A stretch of 64,000 bases of DNA from Amphimedon queenslandica (GCF_000090795.2 NW_003546274.1:278062-342061); one strand, 5' to 3'; shown: positions 43,196 to 56,444, numbered from the stretch's first letter. Made by a program: numbers and translations. Notes: generated from the letters alone by a model not told the origin.

Positions 43196-46100
43196 ATGGC
43201 GACTCCTCACCAACTACCAGAGAGAGATTCTAGAGAAGGCAGAAGGCCTCTAGTAAGACATTGGCAGCTTTAATAGTCTCATATTGTATGTATCTACAGG
43301 TCCGTATCCCGCTGTGGTATAAAGAAGGAGCGCCTTATAGGTACAACTGGAGAACAGCTCTTGGTTTCTTGCCAGGGATTGTGCTCATAAGCGTCATATG
43401 TGGGAAAACGTGAGTAGCTCTATGTGGCTTATACATTTATTATTCATTTTTTTAGATTTGTTGCTTCTGCATTGGTTGTTCTTATGGCTAATTTATTATT
43501 AAATTCATTAGGTTATGAATTAATGTAAGAAATTGGTGCATGTACATTCATAATTATTATTTTTGTTATTTTTTAGTCAGTTAGGATTAATTGTTGCTAG
43601 CGTTTTTGCCTGTCAAGCTGTTAATCTTTATTGCATGATACCATTGATATGGTAAGTGAAACCTGTAGTACCCACATGTACATTGCTTTATTTTCAATCT
43701 TGTCTCTCTCTNNNNNNNNNNCTTTTTCTTCATCTCACTCTCTCTAGGTTTATGGGCTATCATCCAAAATGATGAATTTCGAAAGCAAGATCCAAGAGTC
43801 ACTTTGGTAAGGCGATGAATTGCTCTCTTTGCTAGTTCATCTTCTTACCAGTTGACGGAGAAAGGCTTGTTTGTAGCATTGCCAGCTATCAATCTTGTGA
43901 TGGTTGCATGGATGTCTGTGATGATGGTTGGTAAAGAGGTCCTTCCTGTCACTTTAGCTATCACGGGGTCAGTTTCATCTTTTCTTTCTCTCTTTATCTC
44001 CTTTTTCTTTTAGTTTGTTTCTCATTAGCCTTTTTGTGGTACCCCTCCAATCATCTTTTGTCAAACCAGGGACACCTTTAGATGATGGTATTAAATTAAA
44101 CCTCATTTCTTTGTCCTCATTTTTTTCTAGGCCTGATCCTTCCAAGGCCTATTGGTCTTGCATATCTATTATTAATTTCTATGCTACCAGGGATCATATT
44201 CTCTAGTATAAATTCTGTGCACATGTTTTCCGACTTTGAGGACCTTTTTGTAAGCACTTAAGACTACTTATTATTAGTGTCTATGTTGATACTTCACTTT
44301 CATTTTTTGTGTGTTGTTGTTTTTGTTGTTTAGTTGTGTCAGCTTTTCTTTACTGGGCCAGTTTTTGTTCTCTCATTGCTTGAATCTCAAGGGATTTTCC
44401 TATGGTTTGGTAAGTGAATAAAGTCTGTTCTTAGTCACACTAACTAATCCACTGACAGGTAATGTAAGTGAGAGAACTATACTATTGACCAGATGGGGCT
44501 TTGGTATATTAGCTATGGTATGTCATTTACACTGATATTCTAATCTTACTATTCTTTTATCTGTTCCTTACTATTATTCCTTAGGCTGCTCTCTCACTTT
44601 ATCTTAATTATGTGCCTGCCTCAACTGATATCCCAAGACTAGCTGTCCCTCTCATCTTCTCATTCATTGCTCTCCTCTCCACTCTTAGCTCTCAAGGCTA
44701 TGACTTTAGGTTTATCATAGGAATGGTAGTACTGAATGTAATACTTGTACTGACATTAGCTCTTCAACTCCCATGGGAAGTTCAGTAAGTAAAAAAACTG
44801 AGTGCTAATGATGCATGTACATGTATGCTCAGGGTTTGTCACAAAGCATGCTCAGTGAGCTAAAAGCATGCCTCAAGAGCAGACAAGCCTTATAATAGCA
44901 TACGGCTTTGGGAACAATTTTAAAAATTTGTATAAAATCCAATTTTGATTGGAACCTGCTCAAAGTTTTTACATAACATAAGGAATTGTATTTGTATCAG
45001 ATAAAAATTATTAAAATGGAGAATTCTCTCCTAGACATTTTTGGCAAAATTTGGCCAATGACCATGTACTATTATAGTACGAGGACTTTGGCCTTATTTT
45101 TACCAACTTTAAATGATGAGTTTTCTCCTAGACATTTTTGGCAAAATTTGGCCAATGACCATGTACTATTATTATAGTACAAGGGCTTTGGCCTGTTTTT
45201 TTACCAACTTTAAAATTTGCTGAAAGCCATACACTATTTCAAAATCTCGTGGAAAACTCTGTGTATGCTGTGTATGGACTATGAAACAGTTCATCTTTAT
45301 AATCTGGTTTTTCTTTTTTTATTTCAGGTATAATTTCTCATTGGTGTCCCTCCCTCTCTGGGCACTACAGCTCCTCCTAGTATTATTAATGATAGGTTCT
45401 CTTGTACTTCTCCTTGGGTGGCAGAAAGACCTCACTTTACTATGGCCCACTTATCATGCCGGTAACATATTAAATATGATTCTTATTATTTTTATTGTTC
45501 TTTTTTTAGTTTTTGTTGGATGCGAGTTTATAATGAATAGCGAAGGGATTTATTCTTTGAGTTTTCTTTTAATAACTGGTTTTGCAGCTGTCTTGCTCTG
45601 TCTGAGGTACTTTTTAAGGAAAGTCTGTATTACTTCACCTCCTATTCTACCACAGGTTACACACTGTTGGTCGCCTACCACTCCCATTGACTATACTCTG
45701 CGTCTGTCTCCACGTTTTAAAGTTGTCTCATTTTCTTCCCGACTCCACATCTTTCTCGACCTCCTCCTCCTTCCTTTCTCTCTTTGGCCTAATGCTTACT
45801 GCCGTCTCTCTCTTGAAATTGTTTTCTTCTGAGTCGCTTTCGCTCAAACTGGTAATGATAGAAAAATTGCCATGCATATAGCATTGTAATTGTACACTTG
45901 TTCTCTCTTTGTCTCTAGTTGCTCTCATTCTCTATTGTACTAGCCGTTGGTTTGGTCTGCAGTATTCAGTTGCTGGTTGTTCCGTTGTTAATCTCAATCA
46001 CTCACACTCCTCCCACTTCCTCTGACCTTGCAGGTTAGTATCTATTCTATATAAGGTGTCGACCTTATATGGTCAATACTGAGCTGGCTCACTTTTTGAT

Positions 46101-47978
46101 TGGCAGCTCGGACTTTTTGAGTGCTTTTGTGGTGTCTATTACATTAGTATATGAAATTTTTGGGAGTGTGGTTTTTTTAATTATCTATTTTGTTTTTATT
46201 TTCTTGATTAGCTTTTATCGTCCTTTTTGTTGGGATCTTGTTGCAATATTTCACTCCTCGACTAAAGAGTGGAAAATCCTCTTCTCTCATTGTCGTTAAG
46301 TATCTTCCTCCGTCTCTCTTCTTCCTTGCCACTTTGCTGTGGCTACTGCAGCCAGAGTTTAACCTCTTTGAGGTAAAGTGTGGTTATCAATTAGTAGTTA
46401 TGATAGATATTTATAAATAAAAGTAGTTATTGGTAGTAATTAAAAGTTAATTTTTGCAGATTAATGATGCAGTGAGTGTTGTGATCTTACACGAAGTTAA
46501 TGTTAATAAGTATCTTGGTCGCATTGTAACTTCAGAGCAATTGTCTCTATTGGCATGGTAAGTGTATGTTGTAGTCACTAATAATTTTGAACTGAGTCCA
46601 ATAAAAATTGGTTTTTTACACATGTACAGTACATGTATTTTAAAAAGTATGCTACAATATTTTTAATTTTTCATCCATTCTTAGGACTGTCGTTATGAAG
46701 TGGTTGGTTGTTCTTTATTCACTGATGATTGTTGCTTCTGTTTCATTCAAACTTTGTTTCCCTGAGCTGATGCTTCAAGCAGCATTATCTCTATTTTGTG
46801 GCTCAGCCAGTGTCCTATTCTCTTTACAAGTAATTGGGAAATACACAATTACTTTTTGCTTTTCTAAGACAAAATGTTATTTTCACTCTTTTCTAGTTTG
46901 GCCATCACACTCCATTCTCTTTTCTTGGGATCTTGTATGGAGTCTCGGGATTGATTGGTGGCTTCCTCCTCTCTCTTATTTTACTTAAGAAATCAGGCAC
47001 ACCCACCTGGTTTGAAGGACTACTGTAAGCAAAGCAATAGTTATGAATCTACTACTACTATTATTATTATTATTATTATTACCATACATTAGGTTGTTTC
47101 TGCTGACCTGTTTGTGCATGATAACATTAACTTGTGAATGGGGATCCTTACCTTCACATGTCAATGGTAAGACCTAATGTCACTTACTCAATCACTATCT
47201 CTCTATATCTCTCTTTTAGAGCCAGTCTCTATTCCAAGTGCTTCCCTTTTCTTGCTTCTCTTTGTTTCTATTGCAGTTGTTCTTAAAGCTAAATCAGTTA
47301 GTATAACACTAAATAGCTTTACTTCATATCAATCTCATTCCTCTTTACAGTTATCAGGGAAGCCATTACTCCCATTCCTTTGCAATGCTAGTATATTGAT
47401 TGCCTTCCTGATAGCCGTTTGTCTGGAGTTGCCTCTTAAATTAGAGAAGGCACTTGTTGTATCTCTCTCCTCGTGTCTTTTTCTTCTCCTTCAGTCGGAT
47501 GGTTGGATTGTGTCTACAAAGAGAGTCTCTAACCTTTTCCTGGCTCCATCCCTTGTTGCTTCTTCCTTGACACTATTTATCATCTCTTTCTTTAGAATTG
47601 TTGATGATTTATCGATTCAAATGACAATAAGTGAGTTGGCTGGTTTTAATATTTACATAACCTTTAATACTTCCTTTTTATTATTTTCCTTTTCTTTTCT
47701 GGCGATCACATTTTTATTTGCTTCCTTTCTCGTTTTTAGTGACATCTCTTGAATTAATTTGTCTCTTTGCTTGCATCCCCGGGCAAGTCAAGTTCCTCTA
47801 CAGCCTATGGAAGGGGCTCCCGCTTCGTTTGAGTGTCTTTAAAGTTTTGTTTTACATACTTCCCAATGCATTCCTGATACAATATGGAGGATCTGTTAAT
47901 GTAGTGTTTGGCTCTACTGTTGTCCTTGCCTTTAGTTTACTGGCAGTCTCTGAATTTCAGACATTCCTGGTACTATAG
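43196..47978 (+). CDS. Large polytopic membrane protein, unrecognised
   Basis: Starts MATPHQLPERDSREGRRPL (43196 on), then VRIPLWYKEGAPYRYNW and at least 18 hydrophobic segments in many small exons, ending SEFQTFLVL at 47978. Introns are 50-100 bp apart from one expanded by family A repeats (44890-45270). A 19-nt micro-exon at about 45588-45606 (between TTTTGCAG and GTACTTTT) joins ...YHA to LHTVGRLPLPL in frame. It lies 99 bp after the Cys-rich gene. A 10-base gap (N) at 43712-43721 falls in an intron. There are no charged catalytic motifs I recognise; transporter, glycosyltransferase scaffold or receptor roles are all possible. Confidence 0.7.
43712..43721. other. Assembly gap (10 N)
   Basis: Ten Ns within a TCTC-rich intron of the polytopic membrane gene. 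The true length is unknown. Confidence 1.
44890..45270. repeat. Family A repeat in an intron of the polytopic gene
   Basis: Two partial monomers (GAACCTGCTCAAAGTTTTTACATAACATAAGG; a duplicated unit with CATTTTTGGCAAAATTTGGC at about 45038 and 45133), each with a CTATTATAGTAC palindrome. Confidence 0.75.
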
Positions 47979-48204
47979 TTGTGCAAATTATTGGAAAATT
48001 TTTTTTGATTTTTTATAAATTATAATTTTTGTTACCACGCATGTGGTAAAGGCAAATTTAGTTTAAGATATTTTGAATGAGCAAAAATAAAATACATTGA
48101 AAATAATTTAAAAGTATTTGATGTAGTAAAAATAATAGTACAAAAACTGATATAGAAGAGATAATGCAGATAATATATTATGTACATTGTGGTTTCGAGA
48201 TGAA

Positions 48205-48751
48205 TCAAAAACTTTTGAATAATTCACACGTTTTATGCAGCTTGTAACAAGTCAAGACAAATGTTCCTACAGCAACGATGAATAGAAATATTATCCAGCC
48301 TATGACTAGCGTAATACTAGACCAAAGGCAGGTCTTCCTTGATGCCTTGCTTGCTGCTAGGACGTTACCGTTTTCATTGTTTTCCTGTACTCTTGCAGAA
48401 TAATAAAGAGCCAGCCATGTAGTGGGGGAGAGGAAACAACAGAAGTAGACAATAGCGACTAGAGTTTGATGTGAACTGGGACCTCTTATAGGAGGAGGGC
48501 CAATGTAATTATTCTGAGAAGAAAAAATAAAGGAAGAAAAGTGTTGAATGGACTGACTTTTGGTCTGTGGCTCTGTTGGTAGGTTGGAGGCGGTTTTCCC
48601 CCGCAGTTCAGTGAGTGATAGGACGGAGGAGGTGTTTCTGGTTGTAGCAGAGGCTCCCCTAAGAAACATGATACAGGATAAAGCAATTAGTCTTACAAGA
48701 AGAGGAATTACTTTCACGTTCAAAAGGTGTACTGTCATCATTAGTCGACAT
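48205..48751 (-). CDS. CD225/dispanin-family (IFITM-like) membrane protein
   Basis: Three exons: 48697-48751, 48558-48658, 48205-48513, about 155 residues. The N-terminal cytosolic part carries two PPxY motifs (PPPSYHS, PPPTYQQ), the usual NEDD4-type ubiquitin-ligase sites of this superfamily. The CD225 domain follows: a re-entrant helix (VAIVYFCCFLSPTTWLALYYSA), an intracellular loop with an A-S-K-A-S-R pattern matching the family's A-x-x-x-S-x-x-A, and a last helix (WSSITLVIGWIIFLFIVAVG). Two adjacent Cys in helix one could be palmitoylated. Family members shape membranes or act in trafficking; the specific role is unknown. Divergent from IFT27, with 178 bp between start codons. Confidence 0.8.
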
Positions 48752-48929
48752 GTTAATTAGCAAATTTAGCTAAAATGAAGCCACGCCTTCAAGAATTCTA
48801 ATTTTCCGTGCACTATGAAGATACTTCCGTATAGCACATATGTTGCTATAGTAACTGAATTATTATCATTGGCTGAACATTGAACAAAGTCAACAAACTT
48901 GGGGCTGAAAACTCGTTGAAAGACTTAGC

Positions 48930-51061
48930 ATGCCTTTAGTTCTTAGAGCTAAGACTGTAGTTGTGGGTAAGTAAAAATCTATTTTTGAGTTATAATTTAT
49001 AAAACACAAATACTATATATACATATAGGCTTAGCCTTTGATTTTTGGATCCAAAATCATTCGTGATCTTTATTACATTTTCTGATGCATATTGATTTCC
49101 TTATGCTATGTAGGAAGTTTGAACTGTTTCCAAAAAATAGTTTTGAGTTATGAGCATTATAAAAACAAGAAAATTTTTGGAAAAAAAGCGAAGGCTATAA
49201 CCCATGTTTTTTTCCAAAGAATGGCTCCAAAAATCACTCCAAATTTTTATTACAATTACTGATACATATTGATGTACTTATGCTGTGTAGAAAGTTTGAG
49301 CTCATTCTGACTTCAAAGTTTTAAGTTATAGCCATTTTAAGAAAATGCCAAAATTCTGAAAAATACCCAAGGCTATAGTCCATTTTTTTTTTTTTTTTTT
49401 TTTTTTAATAATAATAATAATAATAAAATGAATTTGAAATAGGATCAGAAATCAGTAGTAATGAATTCATAAGTGAAATTAGTAATAATAATAATAATAA
49501 TAATAATCTTTATTAATATGTTAGTGACATTGAAGTCGAGCATCAGAGATTGCTACATCAATGTCACAGTCACTGGGCCTATGGTTTTTCCAAAAAATGG
49601 GTCCAAAATCACCCCAAGTTTTTATTATATTTTCTGATGCATGTTGACGTCCTTATGCTGTGTAGAAAGTTTGAGCTAATTCTGACTTCAATTTTTCAAG
49701 TTACAGCCATTTTAAGAAAATGCCGAAATTCTGAAAAATACCCAAGGCTATAGTCCATGGTTTTATAGCCCATGGTTTTTCTCCAAAAAATGGGTCCAAA
49801 ATCACCCCAAGTTTTTATTACATTTTCTGATACATATTAATGTACTTATGCTTTGTAGAAGGTTTGAGCTGATTCTGACTTCAAATTGTGAAGTTATGGC
49901 CATTTTAAGAAAATGCCGAAATTCCGAAAAATATTTTTTGGAAAAACAATGGGCTATAGCCCATGGTTTTTCCCAAAAAATGGCTCCAAAATTATCTTTA
50001 ATTTTTATTACATTTTAAAATACATATTGACATCCTTATGCTATGTTGAAAGTTTGAGCTGTTTCCAACAAATAATTTTTGAGTTATGAGCATTTAAAAA
50101 CAAGAAAATTTTTGAAAAAAAAGCAAAGGCTATAGCCCATGTTTTTTTCCAAAAAATGGCTCAAAAATCACTTCATATTTTCTGATGCATGTTGATGTTG
50201 ATTTAAGTAGCAAATTTTGAGAAAAAAACAAAGACTTATTGTTTTCCTTTGCTAGGTGACCCTGCTGTTGGTAAATCAGCTTTAATCAAATCATTACAAA
50301 CTGATGGAACACAATTCCTCAAAAGCTACTCAATGGTCAGCATGACATACTTAACCTTATTGATACTGACTGTTATAGACACTAGGAGTTGATATTTCTA
50401 TGAAAACAATAAACTTGAAGGACTCTGAAGACATTGTTGTGAGTTAGAGACAATAATGAAAGGAAGGAGAATTGATGCCATTTTATAGGAGCTGTATGTG
50501 TATGATTCAGCAGGAAAAGAACTGTATTCAGACTTTGTTCAAAACTTTGTAAGAAATGAATGTCCCCATTATAAGTCTATATCATTGTCATGCATTATTA
50601 AATAAAGTGGGAGCATCCAGGAGTTGTTGCTGTCGTGTTTGATGTAACAGATAGACAGTCATTTCAGTCCTGTACCAAATGGCTAGAGCGAGTTAAAGCT
50701 AGGAAAGCTGCAGTTGAGCTTGTTTTACCAGGTAGGACTTAAAGCAGTTTGCACTATAATGATAATACTATTCAATCTTTTAGGTGTATTGATTGCAAAT
50801 AAAGTTGATCTAACTCAACGCCGTGAAGTAACAGAAGAAGAAGGAAGGAGCTTTGCTAAATCAAAAGAATTGGAATATTTTGAATGCTCTGCTGTAAGGA
50901 AAAAGAAAAAATGAGAGAGAGAGAGAGAGTCCTGGTGATTTTTATTATTTTTTTAGAAAGAGCAAGATAACATACAAGAACCTTTCAAGTATTTGGCTGA
51001 ATCATTTCATTCACTTTATCAAAGCAAAGCAAATCAAATACAGACTCTTGTCCTTTCATGA
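48930..51061 (+). CDS. IFT27: IFT27 (RABL4), Rab-like GTPase of intraflagellar transport
   Basis: Small GTPase of the IFT-B complex needed for BBSome-linked export from cilia. Exon 1 48930-48966 (MPLVLRAKTVVV); intron 1 (about 1.3 kb) is filled by family B repeats; exon 2 starts 50256. G-box motifs: GDPAVGKS (P-loop), DSAGKEL in place of the usual DTAGQE (the same change is typical of IFT27), NKVD, and ECSA. SYSM/TLGVDISMKT matches the family switch-I region. About 185 residues; no C-terminal prenylation cysteine (ends TLVLS), as expected for IFT27. Its stop lies only 97 bp before the next gene's start codon. Confidence 0.93.
49020..50210. repeat. Family B repeat array in IFT27 intron 1
   Basis: About six monomers in reverse orientation (CTATGTAG...AGTTTGAGCT read on +), with the first two markers at 49106 and 49283, 177 bp apart; later ones are spaced irregularly. 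The array is interrupted by a poly-T run and (TAA)n at about 49382-49510. Non-coding. Confidence 0.8.
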
Positions 51062-51157
51062 ATAATGCACACATTAATTCTAAATCAGGGCGGGGGTGTT
51101 GTTTACTCTAATATCTATGGTTGTTTGTCATTTAATGAGCCCCACCCAAAGCTGAAC

Positions 51158-54100
51158 ATGGATTCTAGGTCTCCTTTACTACAGTTGATACTGGTGGCTC
51201 TGCAATTGAGCCTTCAAGTAGCTTGTCAGTCAGGATCTGGATCGAGTTCTGGATTTGAGTCTGGATCTGGTGACGACACTACCACAGAAGGTATAACCGA
51301 CTACCTACCCTTTCAAGATCTTGGGACTACAACTGGAATTGATAGGCAATGCCTGAAACGGAGGTTGGATGGCGCATCCCCAGCTATAAACATACCAGTT
51401 GGTTTCCCGATTGGTACTAGCATACAGTCTAAAGCATATGTAAGCATACTCTGTAAAAAATTAAAGATTTGCAACTGATTTTCTCATAGGTTGGTACTAA
51501 TGGTATTATATCTTTTGATGAGCCTTTTCTCTATTGGTATCCGTCTCCTTTTCCAACACGATGGGGCTCGGTAAAGAGACGCTATGTTGTGGCTCCATAC
51601 TGGAGTGACAATGATATCAGAGATGAAGGAGATGTCTGCTATGAAGTCCACAATGAAGACAGCAACCTAATGCGAAGTATCAGTGAGTTCATTTCCTACA
51701 AGTCAGGGAGTGCATTCAGAGGGAACTGGATGTTGTTAGCTGAATGGAGTGATGTCCATCCCTACCCTCACGGCTCTTTGCATTGGTGGTGGTGGTCATA
51801 CTATGGTAATATTCGATCTTTCACTCAAAATGTAAGCGTATAATAAACTAATTATTTGTTTCATCTAATGCTTGTAGGAGAACACTTATCAAGCTGTTGT
51901 CATAACTGATGGGGTTACTTCCTATTCTCTCTTTACTTATAACTGTGAGGAGCTCCAGTGGTCTGGTCGCTGGAGAGGAGCTACCATTGGGTATAACTCT
52001 GGAGGAAGATTCTACAGGAATGACAAGCTATCTGGACTCAAACAAGCCAAGCAGATTGGCTGCAGAAATGAGCCAATGTCTCCATACAATAATGTCATTT
52101 ATCAGCTCAGTGTCTCAGCTGATGTAATTCAACAACTACGCAAGAGATGCTATGATATGCACAGAGAAGACATCAAATTGCACAAGGACATTCATGACAT
52201 TTATAACTCCTTAGAGCCTTGTCCATGCACTTGGTGGCAAGGTTGGAGGGACAGACGATTCACTTTTCAGTGGCAGGCATGGTATGATGGCTCACTTTGT
52301 CATCAGCAAAGGTTCCCTAGGAATAAAGCTGCTCAATTTTGCTGCTATTCCCTAAAGTATTTGATTATTGATGTAATACTATTTTATATATTTTTTACAT
52401 TATAGCTGGCCGGGTTGGGGCTCATTGAAGACAGCTCAATCCACTAGTGACTGGGGCACTAACATGCTTCGTTATCATCCTGGCCGTGACTACTTGAAGT
52501 TTTTAAAGTATGATCATGAATTCCGTAGGACCTGCTGCTCTGTTGGACTTTGCTCACTCTATTACGAGAGGAGACCAACTAACAACTGTGCTAGATACAG
52601 ACCTCCTAGAAGAAGTTAGAATATTAAAAGTTTATTATAATGTTTTATTTTATCTGTAGCTTGGGGTTGGGGCGACCCTCACATCACAACACTTGACAAT
52701 TTTCAGTACACATTCAATGGCTTGGGAGAGTTCATTCTATTGGAGTTGAATGATGGATCATTTACAATCCAAGGAAGAGCCATCCCTGTCAATAGCGAAG
52801 TAAAAGCAACGAAGTTCTCTTCACTGGCATTTAAAGAAAATATCAGCGAATCAGTGGAAATAAAAGTAGTCATAAAAACATGATTTATTTTTTATATGCC
52901 TCTTTTATTTATGTATGTAGTATAATGATAATGATTTTACTGTCTATGTTGACAAGATTGATATGTCTGACATGCTATCAAATGTGAATGAGACTTACAA
53001 CAATAATGATAGCAGTATAGAGCTGACAAGGCAGGACACTGACTCAATGCTAGTTGCATTTGCTAATGGAATCTCAGTCACTGTTAACATTACAATGGAG
53101 CTTCTACACTTCACAATAGCTCTGCCTGAAGACTACATCAATCAAACGCGAGGACTCTTGGGAAATTACAATGGAATTAAAGATGATGATTTAGAGGAGT
53201 ATAATGGGACTGCTTATGAAAATGCGACAAAGCTTAATGAATCAGCTATATATGATGTGGCAAATACATGTAAGTGCATAATGATGCTACTTTATAAATA
53301 GCAACAATGCTTTTCTTTAGGGAGAGTAAAGGATAATAGTTCATCTTTGTTTGTTTCACCAGCTCCTAATCCCGATCCCTCCTTTAAACCAACTTTTGTT
53401 GATTTATCATCGGTGAATGAAACTGTCGTTGAAGCTTGTGAAAACGATACTGCTTGTGTCATTGATGCTACACTTACTAACAATATATCCATTGGTCTGG
53501 GTACACTAAATGTTAACAGTGTAAATGTAGTTGAAATGAATGAGCTATGTAAGTATTATTAATGATTGAAAGAGGCATTGTACTTATTTCCTTTATTTTG
53601 GTAGCAAACTTCCCCCCTACCATGACTGGTGATGCAAACATCACAGTGTTCAACAATGTCCCTGTAACTTACAATTTCCATGTGAGTGATACTGGAGCAG
53701 TCACTGTAGCAGTTAGTGGGTCAGAGCCAAGCACTGGATCATTGAATGACTTGGGGAATGGAGACTGGGAGTATACATTCACTTGGACAATCGACAACCC
53801 TACAAGCTTTTCCCTGTCGTTTGTAGCTACAGATGCTTTTAATGCATCAGCTACTTTAGTGCCACTAGTAAGCAGTTCTTATGATTATATATCTACATGT
53901 ACATGGTATTAGGTTTCTATCTGTGGCTGTATCAATGATGGAAATTGCACATATGACGGAGTTGTAGATGCAACAAACACAACTATTGTATTACCATGTG
54001 AATGCCCTGAAGATGGTGAGTATTGAATCCTCTATTTAGCAATAATGATGATGATGAATGTTCATTCATAGTTTGGGAGGGTCAATATTGTGAGATTGAT

Positions 54101-55752
54101 GTTGATGGATGTGAGTTTACTTTGTGTTTTGATGATGTTGAGTGCTCTGATAATCCTGCTCCAATGGCTGGAGCTTCGTGTGGTCCTTGTCCCCAAGGAT
54201 TCTCTGGTGATGGCACAAAATGCAACGGTGAGACATTATACTAACTACCATTATGCCGGTTTATTTTTGTGGTAGAAAATTTTTTTGCGAATCTTGCATT
54301 TCTAAGATTTTGCAGAATTAATTTCGCAAATAGCTTGCAGACTACATCACGTGGCAATGAAAATGCAGAATTTTGTGGTGAAAAAATTTCGCGATGAAGC
54401 AAGAAACTACAAAATTCGCGAAAATATTTCACTACAAAAATAAACCGGCATACGGTATTATATTGAATGATTTCAAATTGTAGATGTTGATGAGTGTGTT
54501 AATGGGACTAATCTCTGTGAACAAAGGTGTGTCAATACTGAAGGTAGCTATCACTGCGAATGTTGGGATGGATATCGACGCATTAACGACTCGCATTGTG
54601 AAGGTGTTTGATGATTGGTAATTACAATGATGACACTTTGTTCTGCATAGATATCAACGAGTGTGCTGGTTACAATGATTGTCATCAATTCTGTAATAAC
54701 ACGATTGGATCTTATTTCTGTAGCTGCCGGGAAGGATTTCATTTGGAAACTGATAATGAGACGTGTGCTGGTATGCATCATTGAGCAGTATACTAATGTT
54801 CTTATACTTTATAGCTAATGTTAACTGCCCTCCTAGTACTGTTATTCCAAGAGGCGTATATTGTGCCTGGATTAATAACGCTATTGTGTTTTATTGTGGT
54901 AAAGGATACACATACAATAGCAGTAGGAGTGAGTGTCAAGATACAAATGAGTGCTTATTGAATGGAGCTTGTGAACAAATCTGTAACAATACCATTGGAT
55001 CTTTCTCGTGTTCATGCAGAGAAGGTTTTACAGTCTCTGGAAGACAATGCAATGGTGGGCAAATTATAATAATATTAGAGGATTTATTCTATTATTAAAT
55101 GATAGATATTGATGAGTGCCTTGAAAATGCACTATCCAATGAACCTCCATTGTGTTCTGATACTCAAATGTGTACCAATACCATTGGTGACTATGAGTGT
55201 GTCTGTCCTGAAGGAACAGAAGTGATCAGTCTAGAGGAGTGTGGTAAATTATAACTATTATCATTAACTATGAAGATGATGATAATTAAAAATTTTATAG
55301 GTGTAATTCCGCCATCAATTTCATCTTCATCAACTTCATCTTCATCAACTTCATCTTCATCAACTTCATCTTCATCAACATGTAAGTAATAAAAATATTT
55401 CATTTTGACTTAGCATAATATTACAATACAGTTTCTTTTTCACAAACTCCTACGCAAACTACACCACCAACTGTACAGACTCCAACTATTGTGGAACCTC
55501 TACTCAATTTGATTGAACTCATTGCTATTGCTGTTGGTGGAGGAGTAGCATTAGCACTGTTGGTAATGCTGATGATTGTATGTGCTATGTTAGTGTAAGT
55601 TATGGAACAAGTCAATGCTTTGTAATTAAAATAATCTTTTTACTAGTCGCAAGAAAAAGAACAAAAAGTCAAAAAGAGTTCGTGTGATGCCAGCAAGAGA
55701 TCCTAATACGGTTGAGCTGAGGGAGCAGTATAGAAATAGACAGACTTTTTAA
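51158..55752 (+). CDS. NIDO-AMOP-VWD-EGF membrane protein (mucin-4/SUSD2-like)
   Basis: Single-pass adhesion-type protein. Start [16 protein letters not shown] (signal peptide) is preferred over the in-frame ATG at 51065. Order: Ser/Gly-rich spacer; NIDO-like domain ([25 protein letters not shown]); AMOP-like Cys-rich region (52130-52610; [32 protein letters not shown]); VWD domain ([20 protein letters not shown]; the GLLGNYNG mark at about 53152); an Ig/cadherin-like segment (53590-53905); Cys-rich and calcium-binding EGF repeats, each opening D-x-(D/N)-E-C (DVDEC, DINEC, DTNEC, DIDEC); a Ser/Thr repeat (55310-55383); one transmembrane helix ([20 protein letters not shown]); and a basic cytoplasmic tail ending NRQTF. 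The NIDO-AMOP-VWD order is that of MUC4 and SUSD2 proteins. Confidence 0.88.
54252..54452. mobile_element. Short TIR element (MITE-like), 201 bp
   Basis: The ends TATGCCGGTTTATTTTTGT and ACAAAAATAAACCGGCATA form inverted repeats of about 35 bp, extended by GCGAA/TTCGC. It lies in an intron of the mucin-like gene. The TA at each outer end fits a TA target duplication. Confidence 0.85.
55310..55383 (+). repeat. Ser/Thr-coding minisatellite exon
   Basis: Repeats of TCATCTTCATCAACT (15 bp) encode SSSST, giving a short mucin-like stalk before the membrane helix of the NIDO-AMOP-VWD protein. Confidence 0.85.
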
Positions 55753-56313
55753 TAGCTACTGCTGTCATTGTAACAAATTGTTTTATGTTATGTTTTATAG
55801 CTATCTGATTTACAACAGGTAGGAGCAGCACAAGCGCATCATGTAATTTGGGCAATCAAGAGGAAAGAGGATTCTCTGTTTTTCATTTTTCAAATTTGCC
55901 CAACCTTAGCCCAATTTTTTGAGCAACTTCAAAAATTCATGAAAAACCAAATTTGATCAGAACCAGATCAATATTTCTATGCAACATAAGTACATACATA
56001 TGCATCAGAAAAAAATTATAAAAATGAAGAATTCTTACCCATTTATTTTTGGTGAAATTTGGCAAATTTGATAGGAACCACTTTTTACTCAGCATATTAA
56101 ATGTATCAAAAAAACTATTAAAATGGAGAATTCTCTCTTTTTCATTTTTGGAGCCAAGAAGTCAATTTCAACTACAACAGTATTTGTTTCAAAAAGTTTT
56201 GTGCAAAACAAACCGATAAAACTAATAACAATAATAATAATAATAATGTACTTGGTAATAGTAATAATAGATTTAAAAAAACTAAACTGCCTATAATTTC
56301 AAATATAAGAATA

Positions 56314-56344
<31 letters not shown>

Positions 56345-56444
56345 ATCTTAGTTTTTATATTGAGAGAGTGAAAGGGAAAGGAATGCTGCAATTGCAAAAC
56401 ACATAAATGGTTTAGTTGCTGGCCCAAATAAACACACATTCGGA
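55753..56444. other. Convergent spacer with family A repeats and (TAA)n
   Basis: 3' region between the mucin-like gene and the septin. It holds about two diverged family A monomers (55860-56200; GCAACATAAGTACATACATA) and AT-rich (TAA)n tracts at about 56228-56247 and 56310-56344. No coding exon. Confidence 0.7.

Noticed and set aside
49382-49510. Poly-T plus (TAA)n as a retrotransposon tail
   Set aside because: There is no adjoining element body or target duplication; treated as simple sequence inside the family B array.
51065-51157. Upstream in-frame ATG of the mucin-like gene (MHTLILNQGG...)
   Set aside because: It almost abuts the IFT27 stop and puts the hydrophobic signal peptide inside the protein; the ATG at 51158 starts a standard signal peptide.
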